NCBI RefSeq assembly: GCF_017875835.1
Contig: NZ_JAGING010000001.1
Coordinates: 372,001 to 436,000 of the forward strand
Source: Psychrobacter sp. PL19
GTDB taxonomy: Bacteria > Pseudomonadota > Gammaproteobacteria > Pseudomonadales > Moraxellaceae
Direction of reading: 5' to 3'
Length of the DNA: 64,000 bases
Shown here: positions 37,321-45,078 of the stretch, piece by piece
Numbering within the stretch: the stretch's first letter is position 1
How the letters are laid out: each line of letters starts with the position of its first letter
Made by a program: the position numbers and the translations under genes
The notes under the pieces: model-generated
Seen by the model: the letters and a program-made list of their open reading frames with translations, nothing else
Database searches by the model: none
Told to the model about the DNA's origin: nothing

Positions 37321-37515
37321 ATGAGCAAAAACGCAACAGCCGCAAAAATATTTCACATTGAAATTGTTGAGACCCTTAGCCAAATAGTTGAGATTATAGC
37401 TGAGGACGAGCAAACCGCTCTTTTAAAGGCGCAGGAACTTTATAGCAATGAAGAAGTGGTTTTATACGCAGATGATTGTATCGATACCAAATACAATATT
37501 TTTAAATATGAATAG
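37321..37515 (+). CDS. DpnD/PcfM-like small protein
   Basis: This 64-residue protein has the pattern of the DpnD/PcfM domain: FHIEIVETLSQIVEIIAEDE, then an alpha-helical ALLKAQELY, then EEVVLYADDCIDTKYNIF. DpnD is the small protein of unknown function encoded with DpnI in Streptococcus pneumoniae; PcfM is plasmid-encoded. Finding it beside a DpnI homologue supports the assignment. I chose the ATG at 37321 because AGAGAGGATATT precedes it, in preference to weaker upstream starts at 37297 and 37300. Its stop lies 4 bp from the pabC stop on the other strand. Confidence 0.75.
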   Translation: MSKNATAAKIFHIEIVETLSQIVEIIAEDEQTALLKAQELYSNEEVVLYADDCIDTKYNIFKYE

Positions 37516-37519
37516 ATGA

Positions 37520-38533
37520 TTATGCTGAGAAACAAACTCTGTCACCCGATAACAGCGTAAGCGCTGTCACCGGCATCACACCGCGCACAGCATTACAAAA
37601 AAACAGCCGAGTAATATGCGGTAAATCGTCGTCAGTTAAAACTCGCATCTGCACCGGATTGTCAGTCGTAGCAAAGCCATCAATAACGACTTGACGCATA
37701 ACACCGGCAACCCCTGATTGAGTGAGCGGTGGCGTCAACCATTGGCCGTTTAGTAGATAGTCTTCGTTTAAATGAGGGTTTTTGATATTATTTTGAGTGG
37801 TTATCTCTGAGCTTGAGAATGACTGTCGGAGACTTGCTTTGCTGTCATCCGCTAGTTGATCGTCACTTGCTAGTTGATAGAACACATTGCTCATCGTGCC
37901 CTCCACCCAGCTTCCCATCATGTCACGAACCAGTCCTTCGCCCAGTCTTTTATCGAGATTCAATTCTGTGCTCTTAATGCGTTGCAGCTCACCACTTGCC
38001 AGCACGCTATCGAGGCGGTTGAGACTCTTAAGACCTGCCAAAATGGGCGGTAGACAGGCCATTTGTGAGGTTAAACAGACCGCTGAGCTGGCAGGCTGCA
38101 TTAACACCACTCGCCCATCCGGCAGATGCGCCTGCTCAGTAGTGTTAATAGTCATGGCAGAGGACTTCAGCCAAATCTCGCACACACTACCGGACACACT
38201 TGGCGTAAAACCATAACCACGAACGTCTTGCACGGCGCGGGTGATGATTAGTTTTAACATCCCTTGCTGAAGCTGCTGAGCGTGAACTTGCAACATAGCG
38301 AGCAGGGCTTGGTCATCTATCGCAAATTGTAAGGCCTGGGCGTGAGAGATGAGCCGTTGATGATGACAGTCTTGCCATAATATCAGACCGTCAATGACGC
38401 CCATAGTGGTAAAGAAGCCATCTGCGTATGTCAGCCCTCGATTGTCTAGCGTCACCGAAACCTTATCTGTGGCCTTATCCTCTGCATAATCTGGTGGCTG
38501 TAAACGCGACCAGCCATCAGGCTGAGCGGTCAT
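37520..38533 (-). CDS. pabC: Aminodeoxychorismate lyase
   Basis: PabC is a PLP enzyme of fold type IV that releases p-aminobenzoate from 4-amino-4-deoxychorismate for folate synthesis. The 337-residue protein has NRGLTYADGFFTTM (about 31-44), the PLP Lys in LAGLKSLNRLDSVLA (K169) and GVAGVMRQVVIDG in the C-terminal part. It is longer than E. coli PabC (269), with an extra polar segment around 225-260. Its usual partners mltG and tmk lie beyond the inserted cassette. It follows a lipoprotein gene by 3 bp, probably translationally coupled. Confidence 0.88.
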   Translation of the reverse strand: MTAQPDGWSRLQPPDYAEDKATDKVSVTLDNRGLTYADGFFTTMGVIDGLILWQDCHHQRLISHAQALQFAIDDQALLAMLQVHAQQLQQGMLKLIITRAVQDVRGYGFTPSVSGSVCEIWLKSSAMTINTTEQAHLPDGRVVLMQPASSAVCLTSQMACLPPILAGLKSLNRLDSVLASGELQRIKSTELNLDKRLGEGLVRDMMGSWVEGTMSNVFYQLASDDQLADDSKASLRQSFSSSEITTQNNIKNPHLNEDYLLNGQWLTPPLTQSGVAGVMRQVVIDGFATTDNPVQMRVLTDDDLPHITRLFFCNAVRGVMPVTALTLLSGDRVCFSA

Positions 38534-38536
38534 AGT

Positions 38537-39217
38537 TTAGCTGTCATCGGCTTTTACGCCTGATTTATTAAGTACCAACATACAACTATAAAACTCACAT
38601 TTTGCCAGTTCTACTTTTTGTTCGCCGATAGTTTTGTTTTTGATAATTTGACCATTAAGGATATCAGCGATCAACTTACCGCCATCATCGCTCATCAGTT
38701 GCCGCGCTAGCTTATAGGATTTTTTGGCGTGGTCGCGACTGACTTCTTTTTCTTTATCAGAGTCAGTGGGATTGGCATAATACCAACCAAGTTCGAGATA
38801 TTTCTCAGAGTCAACAAGATCTAAATAAGGAGCATCAGCCGCCATAAAACGATATTTGGATGCCGTATTACTGGCATAGTCTAAGCTGTTCTCATCAGTG
38901 CCCACCACTTTTCCAAAAGTAGACTTGATCCGATCAAGCTCATCGATTTTGAGTGGCTTTACCTTATTAGAACTCCAGGTCGATATGTCATAACTGACCG
39001 GCGTACCTTGGTCAACGTCCGCCCCATCTAAGTCAGGGCTTGCCGGTACAGGCTCACTAACAGCTGGTTGCGCGCTTGTGGTGTCAGAGGCTATTTCTTC
39101 TTCTTGCACCACCTCTTTTTTAGAGCCGTCGCACGCGCTCAACGAGATTCCCGCCGCCATCGTTATACCGACCAACAAGGTCTGTAGGTTGTTATTCCAC
39201 ATGGGCAATTTACTCAC
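38537..39217 (-). CDS. Uncharacterised lipoprotein upstream of pabC
   Basis: This 226-residue protein has a signal peptide with lipobox LSAC (C29) and an acidic linker rich in Glu, Ser and Pro (about 34-66). A C-terminal region ends with KVELAKCEFYSCMLVLNKSG, in which two Cys could form a disulfide. I recognise no domain. It is the first gene of a likely two-gene unit with pabC (3-bp gap). The location suggests co-transcription, not a shared function. Confidence 0.75.
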   Translation of the reverse strand: MSKLPMWNNNLQTLLVGITMAAGISLSACDGSKKEVVQEEEIASDTTSAQPAVSEPVPASPDLDGADVDQGTPVSYDISTWSSNKVKPLKIDELDRIKSTFGKVVGTDENSLDYASNTASKYRFMAADAPYLDLVDSEKYLELGWYYANPTDSDKEKEVSRDHAKKSYKLARQLMSDDGGKLIADILNGQIIKNKTIGEQKVELAKCEFYSCMLVLNKSGVKADDS

Positions 39218-39532
39218 ACTTTTAGGTTGGTCTCAAAATAGTATTAACCAGCTGGCACTGCGCCGCCGATAATAAAAAGTAACTTCTATCAGTTTTTATA
39301 AGTTTTTTTAAGTAGCGGTTATTAGCAGGTATTAATACCTCGCTGTCATACCTTACAGTGTACCCAACTGCCTGACACTTGACTACCTTTTACGTTACGG
39401 TTAACAATCCCAGGTAGTAGAAATTTGTTAAACACATTGTTATCCCCTATGATAAAGGCGGTTTATTATTTTTATCATTAATACTTTTTAACTCATTTAT
39501 CCTTTGCGGGTAACAGACAGGCTATGATTTAG
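39218..39532. other. Divergent intergenic region
   Basis: This AT-rich stretch between the lipoprotein gene and aroE presumably holds both promoters. No repeat or RNA gene was recognised. Confidence 0.55.
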
Positions 39533-40399
39533 ATGACTCGACATTTTATCGTTATTGGCAACCCGATTGCCCACAGTAAATCTCCTCAAATTCATCAGGT
39601 GTTCGCCACGCAGGTCGATATCGATATTTGCTATCAGCGTCAACACTGCCCCGATAACGCGGCTGGTTTTAGCGCAGTGATTGAAGCGTTTTTTCATGGT
39701 GGTGGCGTTGGCGCTAATGTTACTGTGCCGTTTAAACAGCGGGCTTATGATAACTGCCTGGCGCGTGGCGGCTTATCTGAGCATGCCAAGATCGCAGGGG
39801 CGGTCAATACCCTATTACTAAACGAGGCCGTGTTAAAAAACGGTGGTTCCATAAAGGACGCGATATATGGTGACAATACTGACGGACAAGGATTGGTCAA
39901 TCATATCGTGCGTTTGGGCTGGCCACTCAGCGGAGCACGCGTGGCCCTTATTGGTGCAGGCGGTGCAGCACGTGGAATAATACTGCCGCTCATTGAAGCG
40001 GGTATCGCACAGCTGACTATTGCTAATCGTACGGTAAGCAAGGCAACAAAATTGGTAACTGACCTTAGCGCTGCCAGTCCTACTATTGCACAACATCACA
40101 TAACCACTTGCGCGACTACCGACTTAACAGGGCAGTTTGATTTAATTATTAATGCAACATCTATCGGGCTGTCAAGCAATACCCTACCATTAGCCGACGA
40201 TTTAAATTGCCATTATGCTTACGACATGATGTATGGACGGGCACTGCCGTTTTTACAGCGCTTTGCCGATCGGGGTGCGCAGACATCCGAAGGCTATGGC
40301 ATGCTTATTGGACAAGCGGCATTAAGCTTTGAGCGCTGGACCGGACACGCTATTAACGTCGAGCAAGCAACTACGACGTTAAGCAAACAGCACGAGTAG
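39533..40399 (+). CDS. aroE: Shikimate dehydrogenase
   Basis: AroE reduces 3-dehydroshikimate to shikimate with NADPH. The 288-residue protein has GNPIAHSKSPQIHQVFA (about 9-25), the catalytic Lys in NVTVPFKQRAYD (K68), and GDNTDGQGLV (about 109-118). An NADPH-binding GAGGAARGIILPL follows (about 137-149), then NRTVSK. The C-terminal GYGMLIGQAALSFERW is typical. Length is normal for AroE. The upstream ribosome binding site is weak. Confidence 0.96.
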   Translation: MTRHFIVIGNPIAHSKSPQIHQVFATQVDIDICYQRQHCPDNAAGFSAVIEAFFHGGGVGANVTVPFKQRAYDNCLARGGLSEHAKIAGAVNTLLLNEAVLKNGGSIKDAIYGDNTDGQGLVNHIVRLGWPLSGARVALIGAGGAARGIILPLIEAGIAQLTIANRTVSKATKLVTDLSAASPTIAQHHITTCATTDLTGQFDLIINATSIGLSSNTLPLADDLNCHYAYDMMYGRALPFLQRFADRGAQTSEGYGMLIGQAALSFERWTGHAINVEQATTTLSKQHE

Positions 40400-40470
40400 A
40401 CTTAAGCGCTTTGGCACCCTTAGCTAGTCTTTAAGTCGTTACCGATACGCTGATTTTAACTAAAGCTACT

Positions 40471-41598
40471 TTAACCAAAACGCGCCAGTAGCCAAGTTTC
40501 TATACGACGTAGCGGGACGCGCAAATTGGTTGAATGCATCACTATCCCACCGCTAAGGCCGACCATGCAGCCCAATAACGTATCAAGCAATCGCGTACGA
40601 ATGACTGCTTGGTAGGCTTGCGGTGAATGCGGCAAGCCACTGCCATATTCCGCAATAAATATCGTCAGCGGCGTGATAAATATCACGGCCAGCCCATAAT
40701 GGCGATCGACCAATGACTCGATGCATAACATCATGATTAGTATCGAAACCGCCACTCCCCACATCGGTAGGCCCCAAGACAGCATCCAACTGGCCAGCCC
40801 TACGCCTATTAGTGTCCCAAGCAAACGATGGAATTGTTTAATCCACATGGTACGCAGGTGGATACCTTGGATAATAATGAAGCAACTGACTGCCGCCCAG
40901 TATGGGTTAGACATATTCAGCACTACCGCTATCAATAACGCTAAACTGACAAAGCCTGCCACAATAACACTTTCACTAATAGTATCCGGCTCATAATTAT
41001 AAGTCGGCATAGGCATAGAAGGACGCGTCGCCAATAAAAATAACGAGTACAGCAGTCCCATCACTAAGGCAAAACCACTACCAAGCATCACTAGCCCCGT
41101 GGCTGGCATGATTTGTTCTAAAGGGAGCGGTATAAACAACGCAATAGCCCCTGCCATCATCACAAACAGTCCTGCTGGCGGCGGCTGACGATAATAGCGC
41201 CCAAAAATAATAATGCCAAAAGCCATCAGTACAAATACAGGCAGCCTAAGAATAGGCACTTGCTGTGCGATTAGACCGAAGGCAAAGCATAACGACATCG
41301 CAAACCCCCAAGCCATAATAGTCACCAAGCGATAAGGAAGCTTGCCTACTAACGGTAAGTTTAAAATGACCATAGCCCCTAATGAGGCTTTAATCCCCGA
41401 AGATAGCGCACCAAAATAGGCGCCAACAAATACTGGAAAGCTGATAGCAATAGCAGCGATAATCGGCATGTGCCATGGCCGTTGGCTTTGCTTGATTGTT
41501 AGCAAGTGGGTTAGCTCACCACCAATCAAACGCTTGAGACCACTAAGCAAATACTTCATCCAAAGTATTAGCCCTACCATGAGCCTTGATGCGGCCAT
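40471..41598 (-). CDS. FUSC family inner-membrane protein
   Basis: This 375-residue protein has two blocks of about five to six transmembrane helices (about 45-190 and 215-345), each ending with the FUSC-like pattern (second: NPYWAAVSCFIIIQG, then HRLLGTLIGVGLASWML, about 248-264). FUSC proteins include YccS and aromatic acid efflux AaeB and are often annotated as efflux components. The protein lacks the large soluble domains of those relatives, so it is a compact two-repeat form. The substrate is unknown. Confidence 0.8.
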   Translation of the reverse strand: MAASRLMVGLILWMKYLLSGLKRLIGGELTHLLTIKQSQRPWHMPIIAAIAISFPVFVGAYFGALSSGIKASLGAMVILNLPLVGKLPYRLVTIMAWGFAMSLCFAFGLIAQQVPILRLPVFVLMAFGIIIFGRYYRQPPPAGLFVMMAGAIALFIPLPLEQIMPATGLVMLGSGFALVMGLLYSLFLLATRPSMPMPTYNYEPDTISESVIVAGFVSLALLIAVVLNMSNPYWAAVSCFIIIQGIHLRTMWIKQFHRLLGTLIGVGLASWMLSWGLPMWGVAVSILIMMLCIESLVDRHYGLAVIFITPLTIFIAEYGSGLPHSPQAYQAVIRTRLLDTLLGCMVGLSGGIVMHSTNLRVPLRRIETWLLARFG

Positions 41599-41983
41599 AA
41601 AATACCGTCCTTATTACTCTATTTATCTTAATCATCATTGATTTATTTATTACTGCTATAAAGATAATATAAAACTCGATAAATGTGTAATTTAGTAGTG
41701 ACATATAACTTAATGTCATATATAATTTAGTTTGAAATGAATATTAGTTATAGGTTATATATTTGTTAGGGGAGAACACTTATACTAAACTCAAGCCTAT
41801 GACCGATAATCCTATTAAAAAAACGTAACCATAGCCAAAACGGATAATAAGTACTTAATAATATTTAAATATCTTCGACACATTGGTGCTCTTAGATACA
41901 TTGATCCTTATCAAAAACGACGCTTAACACCTTAGTAACTGGCTGATAAGCTTATTTAAGCGCACTGACTAAAGAGACTGATT
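41599..41983. other. Divergent intergenic region, AT-rich
   Basis: This is non-coding and very AT-rich (TATATAATTT-type sequence around 41700-41770). It should contain promoters for the FUSC and acyl-CoA dehydrogenase genes. No defined operator was seen. Confidence 0.55.
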
Positions 41984-43804
41984 ATGTTAACTTACAAAGC
42001 CCCATTACGTGATATCAAGTTTTTGATTAATGACGTATTTGATTATCAAACCCATTATAAAGACTTAAGTAATGGCCACAATGCTGATCCTGAAACAGTT
42101 GATATGGTCTTGCAAGGTTTTGCTGACTTTGCTGAAAATGTTTTGGCGCCTATTTATCAACCAGCTGATGCCGAAGGCTGCCATTTTGAAAACGGTGTCG
42201 TAACGACTCCTAAAGGCTTTAAAGAAGCGTATAACCAGTTTGTAGAAGGTGGCTGGCAGAGTATTTCATATCCTGAGCAGTACGGTGGTATGAACTTACC
42301 CATGTCCATCAACCTCATTAAATCTGAGATGATGGGCACAGCGAACTGGCCCTTTTCGATGTATCCAGGCCTCGCAACTGGCTGTATCAATACCATCATG
42401 CAATATGGTACCGATGAGCAAAAAGACTTATATCTACCGAAATTAGTAGAGGGTTCTTGGTCTGGCACCATGTGCCTGACCGAGCCACAATGTGGTACTG
42501 ATTTGGGTCAGGTCAAGTCAAAATCTATTCCACAAGATGATGGTACTTATAAGCTTAGCGGTACTAAAATCTTTATCTCAAGTGGTGAGCATGACTTAAC
42601 TGAAAACATCGTTCATATCGTGCTAGCTCGCCTACCAGACGCGCCAGAAGGCACACGCGGTATCTCCCTATTTATCGTACCAAAATTCCTACCGAACGCT
42701 GAAGGTGAAATTGGCGAGCGCAACAGCCTATCTTGTGGTTCTATCGAACATAAAATGGGTATTAACTCATCAGCCACTTGTGTTCTAAACTTTGACGGTG
42801 CGGTCTGTTACCTGATCGGCGAGCCTAATAAAGGTCTAAAAGCGATGTTCACCTTTATGAACACTGCCCGTATCGGTACTGGCATCCAAGGCCTTGCACA
42901 TACCGAGCTGTCATTCCAAAACGCCCTACCATATGCTAAAGATCGTCGTTCTATGCGAGCGTTATCCGGTACTAAAGACCCTGAAAAAGTCGCTGATGCT
43001 ATTATTCATCACGCCGATGTTCGCCGCATGCTACTGACTCAAAAAGCTTTTGCCGAAGGCGGCCGCTCAATGATTTATCATTCAGCCCGCTATGCAGATA
43101 AAATGTCAGAAGGCATCACTAATGGTGATGACGAAGAGTTTAGAAAATGGGATGACAAGCTTGGCTTTTATACGCCTATCCTTAAGGGCTTCTTGACTGA
43201 ACTGGGTATTGAAGCGGCCAAACACGGTCAGCAAATCTACGGCGGCCACGGCTACATTAAAGAATGGGGCATGGAACTTATCGCTCGTGATGCTCGTATT
43301 GCTACCATGTATGAAGGGACTACCGGTATCCAAGCGCTAGACTTATTGGGTCGTAAAGTTCTGTTGCAGTCAAAAGGCAAGGTCATCCGCGATTATACCT
43401 CAAGCATTATGAAGTGGTGTGGCGAGTACGCACTTGACAAAGATATGCGTAAATTTGTTTGGGCATTGACCAAGCTGTGCGCTGAGTGGAATACCCTTAC
43501 CGTGCGCTTGATGCTAATGGCACGTAAAGACCGCGAAATCATCTCAGCAGCATCAGATGACTTCTTGATGTACTCAGGCTATGCCATGATGGGCTACCAC
43601 TGGGCACGTATGGCGGCAGTAGCCTATGACAAGCTAGAAAATGGTGGCACTGAATCACCAGAATTCTATAAGGCTAAAATCCAGACTGCAGAATTCTACT
43701 TTGATAAAATTCTGCCACGTACGTCAGGCCATGCCGAAGGTATGGTTGCCCCAAGCAACAGCATGACGGCAATGCCTATTGAAAGCTTTGCTTTCTTAGA
43801 CTAA
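41984..43804 (+). CDS. Acyl-CoA dehydrogenase, DmdC-like
   Basis: This 606-residue flavoprotein belongs to the large acyl-CoA dehydrogenase subgroup that includes 3-methylmercaptopropionyl-CoA dehydrogenase. It has the N-terminal YKAPLRDIKFLINDVFD signature, FAD-binding MCLTEPQCGTDLGQVK, the GTKIFISSGEHD segment, and QIYGGHGYIKEWGMEL. ATMYEGTTGIQALDLLG has the catalytic-type Glu (E444), and a C-terminal extension follows. Sequence alone does not separate DMSP catabolism from general medium/long-chain beta-oxidation, and no dmd genes are adjacent. It is monocistronic with a terminator. Confidence 0.88.
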   Translation: MLTYKAPLRDIKFLINDVFDYQTHYKDLSNGHNADPETVDMVLQGFADFAENVLAPIYQPADAEGCHFENGVVTTPKGFKEAYNQFVEGGWQSISYPEQYGGMNLPMSINLIKSEMMGTANWPFSMYPGLATGCINTIMQYGTDEQKDLYLPKLVEGSWSGTMCLTEPQCGTDLGQVKSKSIPQDDGTYKLSGTKIFISSGEHDLTENIVHIVLARLPDAPEGTRGISLFIVPKFLPNAEGEIGERNSLSCGSIEHKMGINSSATCVLNFDGAVCYLIGEPNKGLKAMFTFMNTARIGTGIQGLAHTELSFQNALPYAKDRRSMRALSGTKDPEKVADAIIHHADVRRMLLTQKAFAEGGRSMIYHSARYADKMSEGITNGDDEEFRKWDDKLGFYTPILKGFLTELGIEAAKHGQQIYGGHGYIKEWGMELIARDARIATMYEGTTGIQALDLLGRKVLLQSKGKVIRDYTSSIMKWCGEYALDKDMRKFVWALTKLCAEWNTLTVRLMLMARKDREIISAASDDFLMYSGYAMMGYHWARMAAVAYDKLENGGTESPEFYKAKIQTAEFYFDKILPRTSGHAEGMVAPSNSMTAMPIESFAFLD

Positions 43805-43831
43805 GCGTGTTTAAAATCATAAACCACCTAT

Positions 43832-43864
43832 AAAAAAGCGCCCATATAATGGGTGCTTTTTTTG
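43832..43864 (+). terminator. Terminator of the acyl-CoA dehydrogenase gene
   Basis: AAAAAAGCGCCCAT...ATGGGTGCTTTTTTT hairpin. Confidence 0.85.
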
Positions 43865-43925
43865 TGCTATTTGTGCTATTTGTGCTATTTGTGCTATTTG
43901 TGCTATTTGTGCTATTTTTGCTATT
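43863..43925. repeat. 9-bp tandem repeat (x7)
   Basis: Six exact units of TGTGCTATT and a seventh variant TTTGCTATT begin in the T-run of the terminator. Confidence 0.95.
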
Positions 43926-43929
43926 TGTC

Positions 43930-44075
43930 CCGTCCTAAAATGAGTTGACACATTTGGATATCAGTGCCGTCTATCAATACCAACTCATCAGCACATTCGA
44001 TCCGATGAGTTGGCCGTATTAAGGGAATGGATTGGTTTCTACCGAATGTTCATGCCAAAGCTTGATAGACGTAAA
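43930..44075. mobile_element. Possible insertion-sequence remnant
   Basis: CGTCCTAAAATGAGTTGACA resembles the ends of IS3-type elements. A short open stretch follows (SDELAVLREWIGFYRMFMPK) that could be the tail of a transposase or other gene. There is no complete gene and no second end. The call is weak. Confidence 0.3.
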
Positions 44076-44214
44076 CTATAGTTAAAATACCTTAAAAACG
44101 CGACGGTACTGCTGGTATAAGCTTTTTGCAGCCTCTGTCTGCGTAGGCACAGCAAGCAAGAAAAACGTATGCCAGCAGTAGGTTATGTATCGATATTACT
44201 TTTCATTGACTATA
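44076..44214 (+). repeat. MITE-like palindromic repeat, copy 4
   Basis: A full-length copy, CTATAGTTAAAATACC through TTTTCATTGACTATA, abutting the possible insertion-sequence remnant. Confidence 0.85.
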
Positions 44215-44333
44215 AATTAAGCGGGAGTGAGACCTATCAAATGAAGGCTTAACAGGTTTGGCTATAACCTAAGAGTGAATATGAGTAGTAATGGTTGGTC
44301 TATGACTAGCAACCTATAAAAAACACCCCAGAG

Positions 44334-44810
44334 CTAACTCTCCGCGATATCCTCAAAGCGAGCGCCAAGCGTTTCGGCCAGTTGCGCGGGTGGTAGTTCA
44401 ATCTCAAGTCCGCGGCGTCCCGCACTCACATAAATAGTCGACTGGGCTCTAGCTGAACGATCAAGCACAGTCGGTAAGCGCTTTTTTTGCCCTAACGGAC
44501 TGACACCGCCTAGTACATAACCCGTACTACGCGCGACTAGTTTGGGATCAGCCATTTGCACTTTTTTGCAACCAAGGGCTTTGGCCATTTTTTTGAAACT
44601 TAATGTCGTATCAACGGGCACAATAGCCACTGCTAACGTGCCCGTTTCTGTGGTTACGACTAAAGTTTTAAAAATTTGTACAGGGTCGACACCTAGTTTT
44701 TCAGCAGCTTCTAACCCATAAGAGGCGGCATAACTATCATGGCTATATTCATGCAGCTGATAATTGAGGCCACGCTGTTTGGCAAGCTTGATAGCAGGAG
44801 TCATAAGCAT
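44334..44810 (-). CDS. ybaK: Cys-tRNA(Pro)/Cys-tRNA(Cys) deacylase, YbaK/EbsC
   Basis: This 158-residue editing enzyme hydrolyses Cys mischarged onto tRNA-Pro. Family motifs are present: AAEKLGVDPVQIFKTLVV with the key Lys (about 34-51), FKKMAKALGCKKVQMA and TGYVLGGVSPLGQKKRLPT (about 91-109), and SAGRRGLEIELPPAQL near the C-terminus. Length is standard. Two close ATGs (codons 1 and 3) are possible starts; GGATATGA lies just upstream of the first. Confidence 0.93.
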   Translation of the reverse strand: MLMTPAIKLAKQRGLNYQLHEYSHDSYAASYGLEAAEKLGVDPVQIFKTLVVTTETGTLAVAIVPVDTTLSFKKMAKALGCKKVQMADPKLVARSTGYVLGGVSPLGQKKRLPTVLDRSARAQSTIYVSAGRRGLEIELPPAQLAETLGARFEDIAES

Positions 44811-44887
44811 TCATATCCAATAAGTTAGGATGAGGGATAAAATCAAGTACAGATTTACTCGTTTGGCACCAACAACCTAATGGTTTA

Positions 44888-44936
44888 AATACCTAGTATC
44901 TCAAAATACCTAATATCTCAAATGCCTAATAGCTTG
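44888..44936. repeat. Degenerate ~16-bp tandem repeat (x3)
   Basis: Units of AATACCTAATATCTCA type lie in the ybaK-plsB divergent region. Confidence 0.6.
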
Positions 44937-45078
44937 AATATAAGGTAGTTTGAATGGTGTTTCGAACCATAATATTATGGCAGGATAATATTATTAGTAT
45001 ATACAGACACTATATATCGCTTTGCGTGCTTTTATGGCATCATGAGGCCATTATATTTGACGAATTTGACTTTTGATT

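Larger units (their letters stand above)
43805..44333. other. Intergenic stretch with terminator, minisatellite and repeat copy
   Basis: It holds the terminator (43832-43864), a 9-bp tandem repeat (43863-43925), a 145-bp segment that may be transposase debris (43930-44075), and a full MITE-like repeat (44076-44214). Confidence 0.65.

Noticed and set aside
41984-43804. DMSP catabolic enzyme DmdC as a specific function
   Set aside because: Similarity places it in the DmdC-like subgroup, but no other dmd gene is nearby and the subgroup is broad, so only the general acyl-CoA dehydrogenase role is claimed.
43863-43925. CRISPR-like array
   Set aside because: The repeat units are nine bases and directly adjacent, without spacers; this is a simple tandem repeat. 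No CRISPR array or cas gene was seen anywhere in the window.
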